From assembly GCF_003576245.1 (NCBI RefSeq), contig NZ_QWGA01000003.1:992001-1056000 (forward strand): a stretch of 64,000 bases of DNA. The letters are read 5' to 3'. The notes under the pieces are model-generated. The model worked only from the letters and a program-made list of their open reading frames with translations. It had not been told where the DNA came from and made no database searches. This stretch comes from Henriciella algicola. GTDB lineage: Bacteria; Pseudomonadota; Alphaproteobacteria; Caulobacterales; Hyphomonadaceae. The position numbers and the translations under genes are program-made. Shown here one piece after another: positions 18,274 to 27,125 of the stretch. Within the stretch, counting starts at the first letter, position 1; every line of letters starts with the position of its first letter.

Positions 18274-18344
18274 AAACCGTAGCATGACACGGGTATCGGC
18301 CACGGCAATGATAAGGCCGGTCTAGAGGAAACACTGGAGGGATC

Positions 18345-20621
18345 ATGAAACCTGTGCGCCTGGTTGCGACGGCTGCGCTGTCTGCACTCTGGCTGACGGC
18401 ATGTGGTAACCCGTCTGAGGACGCGGCCGATGTCGAAGCCCCAAACCCACCCGAAGCTGATGGCGAAACCTCATCGAATGGCGCCGCAGCCGTAGATGAA
18501 GCCCGGCTCTCGAATGCGGCCTCAACGCCGGCAGAGTGGCTCACCTATAACGGCACCTATGAAGAGCAGCGTCACTCGACGCTGGCCGGTATTTCCGCAG
18601 AGAACATTTCTGAGCTGGCGCCAACCTGGACCTATGAGCTCAACACCGGACGCGGCATTGAATCGACGCCGATCGTCGTTGATGGCGTCATGTATCTCAC
18701 CTCCTCATGGTCTGTCGTCTACGCGCTGGACCCTGTCACGGGCGAAGAGCTTTGGGTGCATGACCCGGAAGTCGACCGCGCCGTCGGCGTCAAAGCCTGC
18801 TGTGACGTCGTGAACCGCGGTGTCGCTGTCTATGATGGCAAGGTCTTTGTCGGTGTGATTGATGGCCGCCTCCAGGCCCTCGACGCTGAAACCGGCGAAG
18901 TGGAATGGAGCGTCGTTACCGTAGACCAGTCCAAGCCGTACACGATCACTGGTGCCCCGCGCATCGTCAAAGGCAACGTCCTCATCGGGAATGGCGGCGC
19001 TGAACTTGGCGTCCGTGGCTACCTCTCCGCTTATGACACTGAAACGGGCGACCTCGACTGGCGCTTCTACACGGTACCAAACCCGAACAAGGAACCTGAC
19101 GGCGCAGCCTCGGATGCGATCTTCGCAGAACTGGCCAACGATACATGGGGCGATGACGGCGCATGGGTCACCGATGGCGGCGGCGGCACGGTCTGGGACG
19201 CGATTGTCTATGACGAAGTGAACGACCAGGTCATCTTCGGCGTCGGCAACGGCTCTCCTTGGAACGCAGATATCCGCGACCCGAACAGCGACGGCGACAA
19301 CCTCTTCGTATCGTCCATCGTCGCAGTCGATGCCACGACGGGTGAGTATAAGTGGCACTATCAGACCACGCCGCGCGACAATTGGGACTACACAGCAACC
19401 CAGCACATCATGCTGGCTGACCTGCCAGTCGGCGAGAACGGTGAGACCCGCCGCGTCGCAATGCAGGCGCCGAAGAACGGCTTTTTCTACGTCGTGGACG
19501 CAGAAACCGGTGAACTCATCTCCGGCGAGCCATACGCCGCGATCAACTGGGCTGAAGGCCTCGATGAGGACGGCCGTCCGATCGAAAACCCTGAAGCGCG
19601 CAATAACGACCCTGAAACCTATGCTGGTTTTGTGCAGGTCCCTGCCCCATACGGTGCCCATAACTGGCATCCAATGGCGATGAACCCGGATCTAGGCCTC
19701 GTCTACATCCCCGCGATGGAACTTGGTCAGGCCTACATTACCGACCCGCGCTTCCAGTCAAAGCCAGCCAAGTGGAATACCGGCATGGACTTCTCTGCCG
19801 GCATGCCGCTTCGCTATCCTGAAGGCACCGTCCAGGCGCTGCGCGCAGCCGCAAAAGGCACGCTGGTGGCATGGGATCCGGTCGCTCAGGAGGCCCGCTG
19901 GACAGTTGAACATGGTGCCGGCTGGAATGGCGGTATCCTGTCGACCGCGAGTGGCATCATCTTCCAGGGCCAGCTTGATGGCACCTTCGCAGCCTATGAC
20001 GGTGCAACAGGCGAAGAACTGTGGAGCGACCAGCTCAATTCAGGCGCGCTCTCAGGTCCGATGACCTATGAGGTCGATGGCGAACAGCATGTCACCATCA
20101 CGACCGGCTGGGGTCATGCCTATGGTCTCGCTGCAGGCATGCTGTTCAAGGACGCTGTCCCGCCAGCACTTGGCAAGGTGATCACCTTCAAGCTTGGCGG
20201 CGAAGCTGAGATCCCGCCACTCGATACCGACCTCATCGTCGAACCAGAACCAAAGGCAGAGCCTTTTGGTGATGAAGAGATGCTGGAAGCCGGCCTTATC
20301 CACTACTCGCGCAATTGCGGCGTCTGTCATGGCCTGCTGGGCATCAGCTCGGGCGTGCTGCCAGATCTCCGCTGGTCAACCTACACGGCAAGCGCAGATG
20401 CCTGGAACAATGTCGTCATGAACGGTGCCCTCGCCAGCAATGGCATGGTGTCCTTCAGCGACGTCCTTACACCAGAGGACTCTGAAGCGATCCGCGCCTA
20501 TGTCGTGACCCAGGCGCACATGAACCGCGAGGGTGTCAGCAATCAGGACATCCAGGAGGAAGCCGTTGGCCCCGGCATGGACCCGGACGCAGAGCCGGAG
20601 CTGGAAGCCGACGAACAGTAA
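18345..20621 (+). CDS. PQQ-dependent quinohaemoprotein dehydrogenase, lipoprotein
   Basis: A 758-residue periplasmic quinoprotein with a lipobox (WLTAC, Cys20), so it should be lipid-anchored. The eight-bladed propeller shows the vicinal cysteines KACCD (about residues 152-153), the catalytic-aspartate segment PRDNWDYTATQ, AHNWHPM and W-motifs. A C-terminal cytochrome c domain carries CxxCH as NCGVCHG (about 657-662), the layout of type II alcohol dehydrogenases, which oxidise alcohols and pass electrons to the respiratory chain. The substrate is unknown. No PQQ biosynthesis genes are in the window. GGAGGG precedes the ATG. Confidence 0.93.
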   Translation: MKPVRLVATAALSALWLTACGNPSEDAADVEAPNPPEADGETSSNGAAAVDEARLSNAASTPAEWLTYNGTYEEQRHSTLAGISAENISELAPTWTYELNTGRGIESTPIVVDGVMYLTSSWSVVYALDPVTGEELWVHDPEVDRAVGVKACCDVVNRGVAVYDGKVFVGVIDGRLQALDAETGEVEWSVVTVDQSKPYTITGAPRIVKGNVLIGNGGAELGVRGYLSAYDTETGDLDWRFYTVPNPNKEPDGAASDAIFAELANDTWGDDGAWVTDGGGGTVWDAIVYDEVNDQVIFGVGNGSPWNADIRDPNSDGDNLFVSSIVAVDATTGEYKWHYQTTPRDNWDYTATQHIMLADLPVGENGETRRVAMQAPKNGFFYVVDAETGELISGEPYAAINWAEGLDEDGRPIENPEARNNDPETYAGFVQVPAPYGAHNWHPMAMNPDLGLVYIPAMELGQAYITDPRFQSKPAKWNTGMDFSAGMPLRYPEGTVQALRAAAKGTLVAWDPVAQEARWTVEHGAGWNGGILSTASGIIFQGQLDGTFAAYDGATGEELWSDQLNSGALSGPMTYEVDGEQHVTITTGWGHAYGLAAGMLFKDAVPPALGKVITFKLGGEAEIPPLDTDLIVEPEPKAEPFGDEEMLEAGLIHYSRNCGVCHGLLGISSGVLPDLRWSTYTASADAWNNVVMNGALASNGMVSFSDVLTPEDSEAIRAYVVTQAHMNREGVSNQDIQEEAVGPGMDPDAEPELEADEQ

Positions 20622-20667
20622 GGCGAAAGAAGGCCCGGCAGCTTTCTTTCTCAAGCTGAGCAATCTA

Positions 20668-20702
20668 AACTCCCCGGTGTAGCCCACCGGGGAGTTTTTT
20701 TC
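20668..20702 (+). terminator. Strong rho-independent terminator overlapping the next gene's SD
   Basis: A perfect 12-bp stem (AACTCCCCGGTG at 20668-20679, CACCGGGGAGTT at 20685-20696), a 5-base loop and a run of Ts to 20701. It should end the PQQ dehydrogenase transcript. The 3' arm contains GGGGAG, which lies 8 bases before the ATG at 20703. Confidence 0.9.
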
Positions 20703-21236
20703 ATGCATATTCTTCTTGGGCTGATCGGTATCATCACCTTCATCGCCGTCTGGTACTGGCGCATCAAGATGATCTCCGGCGCTGCACGCGATGGCTATGA
20801 CGCCGCCAAGGGCGCGGCAAACCTCCCACGGAAGCTCAAATTCCAGCACCGCGCCCGCAAGAGCGGCCTCTCTGTCGTGACCGACCCACGCGAAGCCGCC
20901 GCCGTCATGATGATGGAAGTCGCCCGTACCCGCGGTGCCATTTCAGAGCAGCAGGACAGCGCGATGCGGGCAGAGATGACCGCCCATTTCGGCTTCAGCG
21001 AGAGCGAGGCCGAGGAGATGCTTGCCCAGGCTGGCTGGCTCTCTCGCGAGGCCCCGGCGCCGCATGTGGTGATGGCCCGTATGAGCGATGTCATTATCCG
21101 CTCCCCCGGCATGGGCCCAAAAGAATTCGATGATCTCTGCGCCATGCTGGAGAATGTCGCTGTGTCCGACGGCAGCGTGACAACCGCCGAACGTGACCTC
21201 ATCCAGATCTGGCGCCGCAAGGCGGGCCTGAACTGA
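20703..21236 (+). CDS. TerB-like protein with N-terminal membrane anchor
   Basis: A 177-residue protein with one N-terminal transmembrane helix (ILLGLIGIITFIAVWYW) and a cytoplasmic TerB-like helical domain (DPREAAAVMMMEVARTRG; ISEQQDSAMRAEM; VAVSDGSVTTAERDLI). TerB domains occur in tellurite-resistance and stress-sensing proteins and can bind metal through acidic clusters. A direct role in tellurite resistance should not be assumed. The start codon follows the T-run of the upstream terminator, so its mRNA must either come from read-through or begin very close to the ATG. Confidence 0.75.
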   Translation: MHILLGLIGIITFIAVWYWRIKMISGAARDGYDAAKGAANLPRKLKFQHRARKSGLSVVTDPREAAAVMMMEVARTRGAISEQQDSAMRAEMTAHFGFSESEAEEMLAQAGWLSREAPAPHVVMARMSDVIIRSPGMGPKEFDDLCAMLENVAVSDGSVTTAERDLIQIWRRKAGLN

Positions 21237-21273
21237 ACCGCTTGGCAGGAGCGGGCGCGGCGCTGTACAAGCC

Positions 21274-22095
21274 ATGCCCATGAGCGACGCCTACGAAAAA
21301 CGTGTCCGCAAGGACAATTGGGGAAACTTCTCCGTCCTGCGCCACCGTGCCTTTGATGGCGTGCTGGTGACCTCGAAGAATTCCGGCACCCATTGGGTCA
21401 AATACATGTTCTCGGTCGCGCTTGCCGACACCTACGGTGTGCCGCGCCCGGAATACTTCTCCGAGAATGCGGTTCGCCCCTATATCGGCTGGCCGAAGGA
21501 CAAGCCGACCTTCCCGGAGCTGCCGCGTCTCGCCTTCAGCCACACCATCCCGCACAAGCTAGCCGACTGGACCTGGGCGCGCGGCATCGCAGGCCTGCCG
21601 CCTTACGTGCTTTTCGTGCGCCACCCGATGTCCATCCTCGCCAGCCACCACGCCAAGTGGAACCATGAGCTTGAGGTCGACTGGCTGGACTATCTGCGCG
21701 GCGATCCGTCAGGCTCGGTCTATCGCTGTGACCTCTATTGGCTTGCCCGCTTCTGGAACCGCTGGGGGGATATCCTCGAAAAGGCGGGTGATCGCATTTA
21801 CCGCGTGCACTATGAAGACACCCGCGCCAATCCGCGCGCCATTCTCGGCGGTATGGCCGCCCATTGGCAGATCAGCCTGACCTCCAAGGCTTTGGACGGC
21901 GCGCTCAAGGCCGGCACCAAGGAAGCGATGGCCAAGAAGGTTGATCCGGACGCCGAAGCGAACGTGCTCCAGTTCCGAAAGACGCCGCTCAGCGAGCAGT
22001 TCTCAGGCGAAGCGCTGGAGATTTATCGCGGCCGCGTGAAGGAGCTTTTCCGTCACGACCTCGGCTATGACCTCATGAATCTTCCGAAGACGTGA
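21274..22095 (+). CDS. Sulfotransferase domain protein
   Basis: A 273-residue PAPS-dependent sulfotransferase. The 5'-phosphosulfate loop is TSKNSGTHWVKYM (about residues 32-44) and the 3'-phosphate region is LFVRHPMSILASHH. The pattern resembles sulfotransferase family 1 and plant or animal cytosolic types rather than carbohydrate NodH types. The acceptor is unknown and could be a lipid, glycan or small molecule. Two in-frame ATGs (21274 and 21280) are possible. It converges on the GST gene with a 23-base tail overlap. Confidence 0.85.
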   Translation: MPMSDAYEKRVRKDNWGNFSVLRHRAFDGVLVTSKNSGTHWVKYMFSVALADTYGVPRPEYFSENAVRPYIGWPKDKPTFPELPRLAFSHTIPHKLADWTWARGIAGLPPYVLFVRHPMSILASHHAKWNHELEVDWLDYLRGDPSGSVYRCDLYWLARFWNRWGDILEKAGDRIYRVHYEDTRANPRAILGGMAAHWQISLTSKALDGALKAGTKEAMAKKVDPDAEANVLQFRKTPLSEQFSGEALEIYRGRVKELFRHDLGYDLMNLPKT

Positions 22096-22750
22096 AACCG
22101 GCGCTCCGGCCATTCTCATCATACTTGATCCACCACGGCTCCACCGCAGCTTCTGCAGCGAGCCTGACCATCAGCGGATGGGACATGACGGCCACCATAT
22201 AGGCCTGCGCCGTTGTTGACCGCGGCAGGTCATAGGTCAGGAAACGCGTGACAACAGGCGCATAGACCGCATCAGCTGCGCTCCACGCGCCAAACAGGTA
22301 CGGCCCGCCCGACGTTTCCAGCGCGCTGCTCCAGATTGCATCGACGCGCAGAATGTCATTGGCGAGCGCTTCGGACATTTCCGGGCGGCCATGACGCGAA
22401 CGGATATCCATCGGGCAGTCGCGCCGTAACGTCGGAAAGCCTGAATGCATTTCTGCTGAGATGGCACGTGCCCTCGCGCGCGCCTTGGGATCGGCGGGCC
22501 AAACACCTGCGTCGGGGTAACGGTCAGCGAGCCACTCGATGATGGCAAGGGAGTCCCAGACCGTCTCATCATCCCAGAGCAGGAGCGGCACTTTCCGCGT
22601 CGGACTGATCTCAGCGAGCCGCGCCGTCGTGTCCGGAAAGTCCAGCGGGACGATCTCCTCCTCGACCTCAAGGCCCAGATGCCGAACCATCAGGAGCGCC
22701 CTGATAGACCAGCTGGAATAATTCAGGTTGCCACTGACAAATTTGCGCAT
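22073..22750 (-). CDS. Glutathione S-transferase family protein
   Basis: A 225-residue protein with a thioredoxin-fold N-terminal domain (NLNYSSWSIRALLMVRHLGL, the conserved RKVPLLL cis-proline and ETVWDSLAIIEWL glutathione-binding segment) and an all-helical C-terminal domain. The SSWSxR start is typical of a bacterial group near the zeta/Fzl-like GSTs with a serine active site. The start at 22750 (MRKFVSG) has AGGA 10 bases upstream. Probably the third gene of gpsA-yciI-gst. Confidence 0.9.
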   Translation of the reverse strand: MRKFVSGNLNYSSWSIRALLMVRHLGLEVEEEIVPLDFPDTTARLAEISPTRKVPLLLWDDETVWDSLAIIEWLADRYPDAGVWPADPKARARARAISAEMHSGFPTLRRDCPMDIRSRHGRPEMSEALANDILRVDAIWSSALETSGGPYLFGAWSAADAVYAPVVTRFLTYDLPRSTTAQAYMVAVMSHPLMVRLAAEAAVEPWWIKYDENGRSAGFTSSEDS

Positions 22751-22761
22751 CTGAGGACTTC

Positions 22762-23058
22762 CTATTCCGGCTTTCCGACACCGAGCAGCCATCTGAAGGG
22801 GCGGATCTCCACCGCATCAAATAGGCCCGCCTTCGCGTATGGGTCATCAGCCGCCCACGCCTTGGCATCGGCGAGCGTCGGAAACTCCACCACGAAGGTC
22901 GACCCAGCAAACGTCTCGCCATCATCGGCGAAGACAGGCCCCGCCATCAGGATCTTGTCGGCATGCGCTTTCGCCCAGTCGAGGTGAGCTGGCCGGTTCT
23001 CCATGCGCAGGGAAAGCGCGCCCGCCTTGTCGCGGGCATTGATCAGGAATTGCGCCAT
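22762..23058 (-). CDS. YciI family protein
   Basis: A 98-residue protein of the YciI/YCII-related dimeric alpha+beta family. The sequence MAQFLINARDKAG, RPAHLDW with the conserved H-x-x-W, GPVF and the DDPYAKAGLF motif match. Some YciI proteins are weak dehalogenase- or isomerase-like enzymes, but most are unassigned. It starts 2 bases after the gpsA stop and ends 11 bases before the GST start, so the three genes are one operon. Confidence 0.9.
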   Translation of the reverse strand: MAQFLINARDKAGALSLRMENRPAHLDWAKAHADKILMAGPVFADDGETFAGSTFVVEFPTLADAKAWAADDPYAKAGLFDAVEIRPFRWLLGVGKPE

Positions 23059-23060
23059 AT

Positions 23061-24050
23061 TCAGAGACCTTCGTGCGTAAATGGACGATTGAGAAGCGCG
23101 GTCATTGCCTCATCGACATTCTTCTGACCGGCCAGAATTTCATGGACCGCATAGCAGATCGGCATGGCGACACCTTCCCGCGCGGCGAGCTCTGTCAGCG
23201 CAGGCGCCGTCGCGACGCCTTCAGTGACAGAATTGCGCTCTGCGAGAATATCTTCCGCCGAGCGGCCCTGCCCCAGCGCCTTGCCGAAGCTCATATTCCG
23301 CGACTGCGTCGACGAGCAGGTGAGGACGAGGTCGCCAAGGCCGCAGAGGCCAGCCAGCGTCTGCTGCTGCGCGCCCATCGCGACCGCAAGACGGGTCATC
23401 TCCGCAAAGCCGCGGGAGATCAGCGCCGCATGGGCTGACTTGCCAAGCTCCAGCCCTTCGACAATCCCGCAAGCGATAGCGAGCACGTTCTTTACAGCCC
23501 CGCCGATCTCAGCACCGATCAGATCATTCGACCAATAGGGACGGAAGGCGCTCCGTCCGATGGCCTGCATCAGCGTCTGGCCAAGTTTCTCGTCAGCGCA
23601 GGCAAGCGTCACCGCCGTCGGCAGGCCACGCGCCACATCGGCGGCAAAGCTCGGGCCGGACAGCACGGCCGGCGTGGCTTTTGGCATCGTCTCATGCACG
23701 ACATCCGTCATCAGGCTCAGCGTATTTTTCTCGATACCCTTGGAGCAAAGCAGCACAGGCACACCGGGCGACAGGTGTTCGGCAAGCTTTTCAAAGCTGG
23801 CCCGTGCATGCTGGGCCGGTACGACCGCAAGTATGGCCTCGCAGCTGGTCAGAATGGACATGTCGCTTGATGCCTGCATGGCGGGAAGATCAATACCCGG
23901 CAGGTAAACCGGGTTCCCCTTACCTGCGCTCAGCGCCTCTGCAACTTCGCTTTCCAGCGCCCAGACCCGGACATCGCGTCCGGCCTTTGCGGCTGTGGCG
24001 GCAAGCGCTGTTCCCCAGGCGCCTGCGCCCAGTACACCAATGGTCTGCAT
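23061..24050 (-). CDS. gpsA: NAD(P)-dependent glycerol-3-phosphate dehydrogenase
   Basis: A 329-residue cytosolic enzyme making sn-glycerol-3-phosphate for phospholipids. It shows the NAD-binding [13 protein letters not shown] (residues 5-17), [22 protein letters not shown], the catalytic-lysine region [13 protein letters not shown] and the substrate-binding [16 protein letters not shown]. Length is normal. AGGAAGG precedes the ATG. It diverges from the TetR gene, the two starts being 72 bases apart. Confidence 0.97.
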   Translation of the reverse strand: MQTIGVLGAGAWGTALAATAAKAGRDVRVWALESEVAEALSAGKGNPVYLPGIDLPAMQASSDMSILTSCEAILAVVPAQHARASFEKLAEHLSPGVPVLLCSKGIEKNTLSLMTDVVHETMPKATPAVLSGPSFAADVARGLPTAVTLACADEKLGQTLMQAIGRSAFRPYWSNDLIGAEIGGAVKNVLAIACGIVEGLELGKSAHAALISRGFAEMTRLAVAMGAQQQTLAGLCGLGDLVLTCSSTQSRNMSFGKALGQGRSAEDILAERNSVTEGVATAPALTELAAREGVAMPICYAVHEILAGQKNVDEAMTALLNRPFTHEGL

Positions 24051-24083
24051 ATCAGCCTTCCTGCGCCAAGAGGCCGCTGAAGA

Positions 24084-24094
24084 ATTTATTGATC
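24084..24094 (+). promoter_or_regulatory. Shared box ATTTATTGAT upstream of the TetR gene
   Basis: ATTTATTGAT at 24084-24093 contains a TTGATC -35-like hexamer (24089-24094) with TATCTT 16 bases further on. The same ten bases recur at 24752-24761 in front of the 37-codon ORF. This makes it a candidate TetR operator or common promoter element. Identification is by visual match only. Confidence 0.4.
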
Positions 24095-24122
24095 ATTCAG
24101 GCGATTTCCGTATCTTCAGCCC

Positions 24123-24737
24123 ATGAGTGACAAATCCAAGACCCGTGAGCAGATCCTCGATGCGGCCATGAACCGTATCAAACACTACGGCTATGGCAAA
24201 ACAACCATGTCGGAAATCGCACGCGATTGCGATATGTCTGCGGGGAATATCTATCGTTTCTTTGCGTCCAAGCTGGATATCGCCGAAGCGATGGCCCGGA
24301 AGTTCAATTCCGATCTCTATCAGACCTATTCCGAAATCTCCCGCAGCGACGCGCCTCCTGCCCAGCGTCTGCGCCAGGTTTTCCACTATGGCCTGGACCA
24401 GACATTCGACGCGATTGAGCGTGAAGCAAAGATTCTTGAAGTCGCTGAAGTGCTTGGCGAAGAACGCCCTCTCTTCATGAATGAGGGGCTTGCCCAGGAG
24501 CGTATCTATCTCTGTACCATTCTCGAAGACGGTATTGAGCGCGGCGACTTCGCGCCTATCGCAGACTGCAACTACACCGCCGAAATGATCCAGTCGGCTT
24601 TGATGAAGTACCGGTTTCCTCAGCTTTTTTCGCGTCTGACCCTCCCCAAGCTTCGGCGTGAGCTGAATGGCGTCCTCGACATCATTATCGCCGGCCTCGC
24701 CAAAGGCATCGAAAAGACGCCGGAGACTGAACACTAA
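24123..24737 (+). CDS. TetR/AcrR family transcriptional regulator
   Basis: A 204-residue regulator. The N-terminal TetR DNA-binding domain is clear: REQILDAAMNRIKHYGYGKTTMSEIARDCDMSAGNIYRFFASK, with the helix-turn-helix at about residues 28-50. The C-terminal domain is ligand-binding and unassigned. Divergent from gpsA; followed by the isolated small membrane ORF at 24843. A ten-base box shared by its own upstream region and by the small ORF's promoter suggests it may control both. Confidence 0.9.
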   Translation: MSDKSKTREQILDAAMNRIKHYGYGKTTMSEIARDCDMSAGNIYRFFASKLDIAEAMARKFNSDLYQTYSEISRSDAPPAQRLRQVFHYGLDQTFDAIEREAKILEVAEVLGEERPLFMNEGLAQERIYLCTILEDGIERGDFAPIADCNYTAEMIQSALMKYRFPQLFSRLTLPKLRRELNGVLDIIIAGLAKGIEKTPETEH

Positions 24738-24751
24738 ATATTTTCGACATC

Positions 24752-24785
24752 ATTTATTGATTACCAGACTGACCGGTGCTATATC
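24752..24785 (+). promoter_or_regulatory. Sigma-70-like promoter of the 37-codon ORF
   Basis: TTGATT at 24757-24762 and TATATC at 24780-24785 are separated by exactly 17 bases, 4 of 6 matches each to the E. coli consensus. The -35 sits in the ATTTATTGAT box (24752-24761) shared with the TetR upstream region. The leader to the ATG at 24843 is about 50 bases and contains the small inverted repeat CAGGC-TC-GCCTG. Confidence 0.55.
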
Positions 24786-24842
24786 CTTCTCACCGGAGCA
24801 GACAGGCTCGCCTGCCCGGCTCTTTTGAGAAGGACAAAAACA

Positions 24843-24956
24843 ATGAGCGTTTCCTCCACTGAAACCCGTCAGGGTATCTTCGCACTTCTGGTCAGCCTTC
24901 CAATGGCCGCCAGCCTCTGCGCTTTCGTGATGCTCGGATCCGGGCTCCTGATCTAG
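24843..24956 (+). CDS. 37-residue hydrophobic peptide in its own transcription unit
   Basis: The frame starts MSVSSTETRQGIF and continues as one hydrophobic helix (FALLVSLPMAASLCAFVML) ending GSGLLI. GAAGGA lies about 9 bases before the ATG. It is framed by a promoter-like sequence (24757-24785) and a strong terminator (24980-25012), which supports it being expressed. The helix contains one cysteine and one proline. No homology is recognised. It may be a small membrane modulator of a larger complex. It is also possible that the transcript acts as an RNA and the peptide is incidental. Confidence 0.6.
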   Translation: MSVSSTETRQGIFALLVSLPMAASLCAFVMLGSGLLI

Positions 24957-24979
24957 AAAACGTCAGGCAGACGAGACAA

Positions 24980-25012
24980 AGCCCCGCCAGCGCGACGCTG
25001 ACGGGGCTTTTT
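24980..25012 (+). terminator. Rho-independent terminator after the 37-codon ORF
   Basis: A 13-bp stem (24980-24992 with 24996-25008, one mismatch, AGCCCCGCCAGCG paired with CGCTGACGGGGCT) and loop CGA, followed by TTTTT. Read on the minus strand it can also end the glmS transcript, although the T-run there is shorter. Confidence 0.85.
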
Positions 25013-25044
25013 GGTATCTGTCTCTCTGATTGGGCGGCTGGACC

Positions 25045-26883
25045 CTATTCGACGGTGACCGACTTCGCCAGATTGCGCGGCTGGTCCACATCCGTGCCCT
25101 TCTCGACCGCCACATGATAGGCGAGCATCTGGATCGGAAGCGAATAGAGGATCGGCGCAATGAACGGGTCGCAGTCCGGCAGTTCGATCCGGCTCGCGGG
25201 GGTTTCACCCGCTGCTCTCACACCCGCCGCATCGGAAATCAGGACAACCTCGCCGCGGCGGGCCGCGACTTCCTGTAGGTTCGAAAGCGACTTGTCGAAC
25301 AGGCCATCAAACGGCGCGACGAAAACCACTGGCGTTTCTTCATCGATCAGCGCAATCGGACCATGCTTCAGCTCACCGGACGCGTAGCCCTCAGCGTGGA
25401 TGTAGCTGACCTCTTTCAGCTTCAGCGCGCCCTCCAGCGCAATAGGGTAATGCACGCCCCGGCCGAGATAGATGACGTCACTTGCCTTGGCGATGTCGCG
25501 CGAAAGCTCTGCAATCCGCTCATCAAGCTGCAGCGTCGTCGACATGAGGCGAGGCAGTTCGGTCAGCGCGCGCACCAGACGGATTTCAGCGTCCCGCGAG
25601 ATCTGTTCGCGCGCCCGGCCAGCCGAGATGGCGACAGCTGCCAGCGCGGCCAGCTGCGCGGTGAACGCCTTGGTCGAAGCAACACCGATCTCCGGCCCCG
25701 CCAGCGTTGGCAGGACAAGATCAGCTTCGCGCGCAATCGAAGACGTCGGCACATTGACGACAGCTGCCGTTTTCAGCCCCTGCTCCTTACAATAGCGAAG
25801 CGCCGCCAGCGTATCGGCCGTTTCGCCTGACTGGCTGACAAAGAGCGCAAGCCCGCCTTCCTTGGCGAGCGCAGGTTCGCGGTAGCGGAATTCCGAGGCG
25901 ATATCGGTTTTGACCGGCAGTCCGGCACACTGTTCAAACCAGTACTCGGCCACCCGTGTCGCAAAGTGGGCTGTGCCACAGGCGATCATGTAGAGATACT
26001 TCACCTCGGACCAGTCGATCGCATCGGCGCCCTCACCGGGCAGCTCAACCGTCTGGCGAAGAATGTTGGTGTAGGCGCCAATCGTGCGGCCCGTTGAGTC
26101 CGGCTGCTCGAAGATTTCCTTCTGCATGAAGTGGCGATAATTGCCCTTCTCTGCTGCAGCGCCCGCGCCCTGCACGATGCTGACCGCGCGCTCGACCGGC
26201 TTGTCTTTGCGGTCAAAAATCTCATAGCTCTCATGGCTGAGAACGCAGACATCGCCCTCTTCCAGATAGATGACGCGATTGGTGAAAGGCGCGACCGCGA
26301 GGGCGTCAGAGCCGAGGAACATCTCTCCTTCGCCGACACCGATCGCCAGCGGTGAGCCTTTGCGCGCGCCGACCAGAAGGTCTGAACGGCCCTCAAAAAG
26401 GAGCGCAAGGGCAAATGCCCCGTGCAGGCGCGCGACGCCAGCCTTTACAGCCTCAACTTCGCCCATTCCTTTCTTCAGGTTGGACGCGATGAGGTGGGCA
26501 ATCGTTTCAGTATCCGTCTCGGTCTCGAACTGGTGGCCTTCAGCTTCCAGTTCCTGGCGCAGCTCCCGGAAATTCTCGATGATGCCATTGTGCACCACGG
26601 CGACGGGTCCGGACACGTGCGGATGCGCATTGCCGACGGTTGGCAGGCCATGCGTTGCCCAACGGGTGTGGCCGATGCCCTGGTTTCCAGCCAGCGGATC
26701 AGCGGCAATCGCCTCGTCGAGATTGTTCAGCTTGCCCGGGGCGCGGCGTCTGTCCATCTTGCCACTGGCGTCGATGGTCGCGATGCCTGCGCTGTCATAA
26801 CCGCGATACTCAAGACGCTTCAGCGCATCAACGAGCCGCGGCGCTGCCGGTTCGTTGCCGAGGATACCGATAATACCGCACAT
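25045..26883 (-). CDS. glmS: Glutamine-fructose-6-phosphate aminotransferase
   Basis: A 612-residue, full-length enzyme making glucosamine-6-phosphate, the first step to UDP-GlcNAc for peptidoglycan and lipopolysaccharide. The N-terminal nucleophile Cys2 (MCGIIGILG), the GIGHTRWATHG segment, the SIS-domain sugar-phosphate sites SQSGETADTLAAL and the C-terminal PRNLAKSVTVE are all intact. AAGGAGG precedes the ATG. The 242-base region shared with glmM (26884-27125) must carry both promoters. The gene order places two steps of the same pathway back to back. No glmS ribozyme-like fold was seen in the leader. Confidence 0.98.
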   Translation of the reverse strand: MCGIIGILGNEPAAPRLVDALKRLEYRGYDSAGIATIDASGKMDRRRAPGKLNNLDEAIAADPLAGNQGIGHTRWATHGLPTVGNAHPHVSGPVAVVHNGIIENFRELRQELEAEGHQFETETDTETIAHLIASNLKKGMGEVEAVKAGVARLHGAFALALLFEGRSDLLVGARKGSPLAIGVGEGEMFLGSDALAVAPFTNRVIYLEEGDVCVLSHESYEIFDRKDKPVERAVSIVQGAGAAAEKGNYRHFMQKEIFEQPDSTGRTIGAYTNILRQTVELPGEGADAIDWSEVKYLYMIACGTAHFATRVAEYWFEQCAGLPVKTDIASEFRYREPALAKEGGLALFVSQSGETADTLAALRYCKEQGLKTAAVVNVPTSSIAREADLVLPTLAGPEIGVASTKAFTAQLAALAAVAISAGRAREQISRDAEIRLVRALTELPRLMSTTLQLDERIAELSRDIAKASDVIYLGRGVHYPIALEGALKLKEVSYIHAEGYASGELKHGPIALIDEETPVVFVAPFDGLFDKSLSNLQEVAARRGEVVLISDAAGVRAAGETPASRIELPDCDPFIAPILYSLPIQMLAYHVAVEKGTDVDQPRNLAKSVTVE

Positions 26884-27125
26884 ATATGTGTCGCCTCCTT
26901 GAGTGCTCAGCCTTCCTCTAGAAAACCGGAAGGCCGCAGGTCATTGCAAAAAGCGTGACGTTTTATGTCAGCCCTCGTTCCCCTGAAGGGTGCAGGCTTC
27001 GCCTCATAAGGTAATTGCCGGCTTTGGTTAAAGGTATTGTTGCAACTTCAGGCTAAAGTGGCTTTCACGGACTTGGCACGGTCAGTGAATGTATGCGAAG
27101 TCGCTTGGAAGACGGGAGGCCGCCT

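Noticed and set aside
26884-27125. glmS ribozyme or riboswitch in the glmS leader
   Set aside because: No conserved ribozyme core or pseudoknot arrangement could be recognised, and glmS ribozymes are typical of Gram-positive bacteria.
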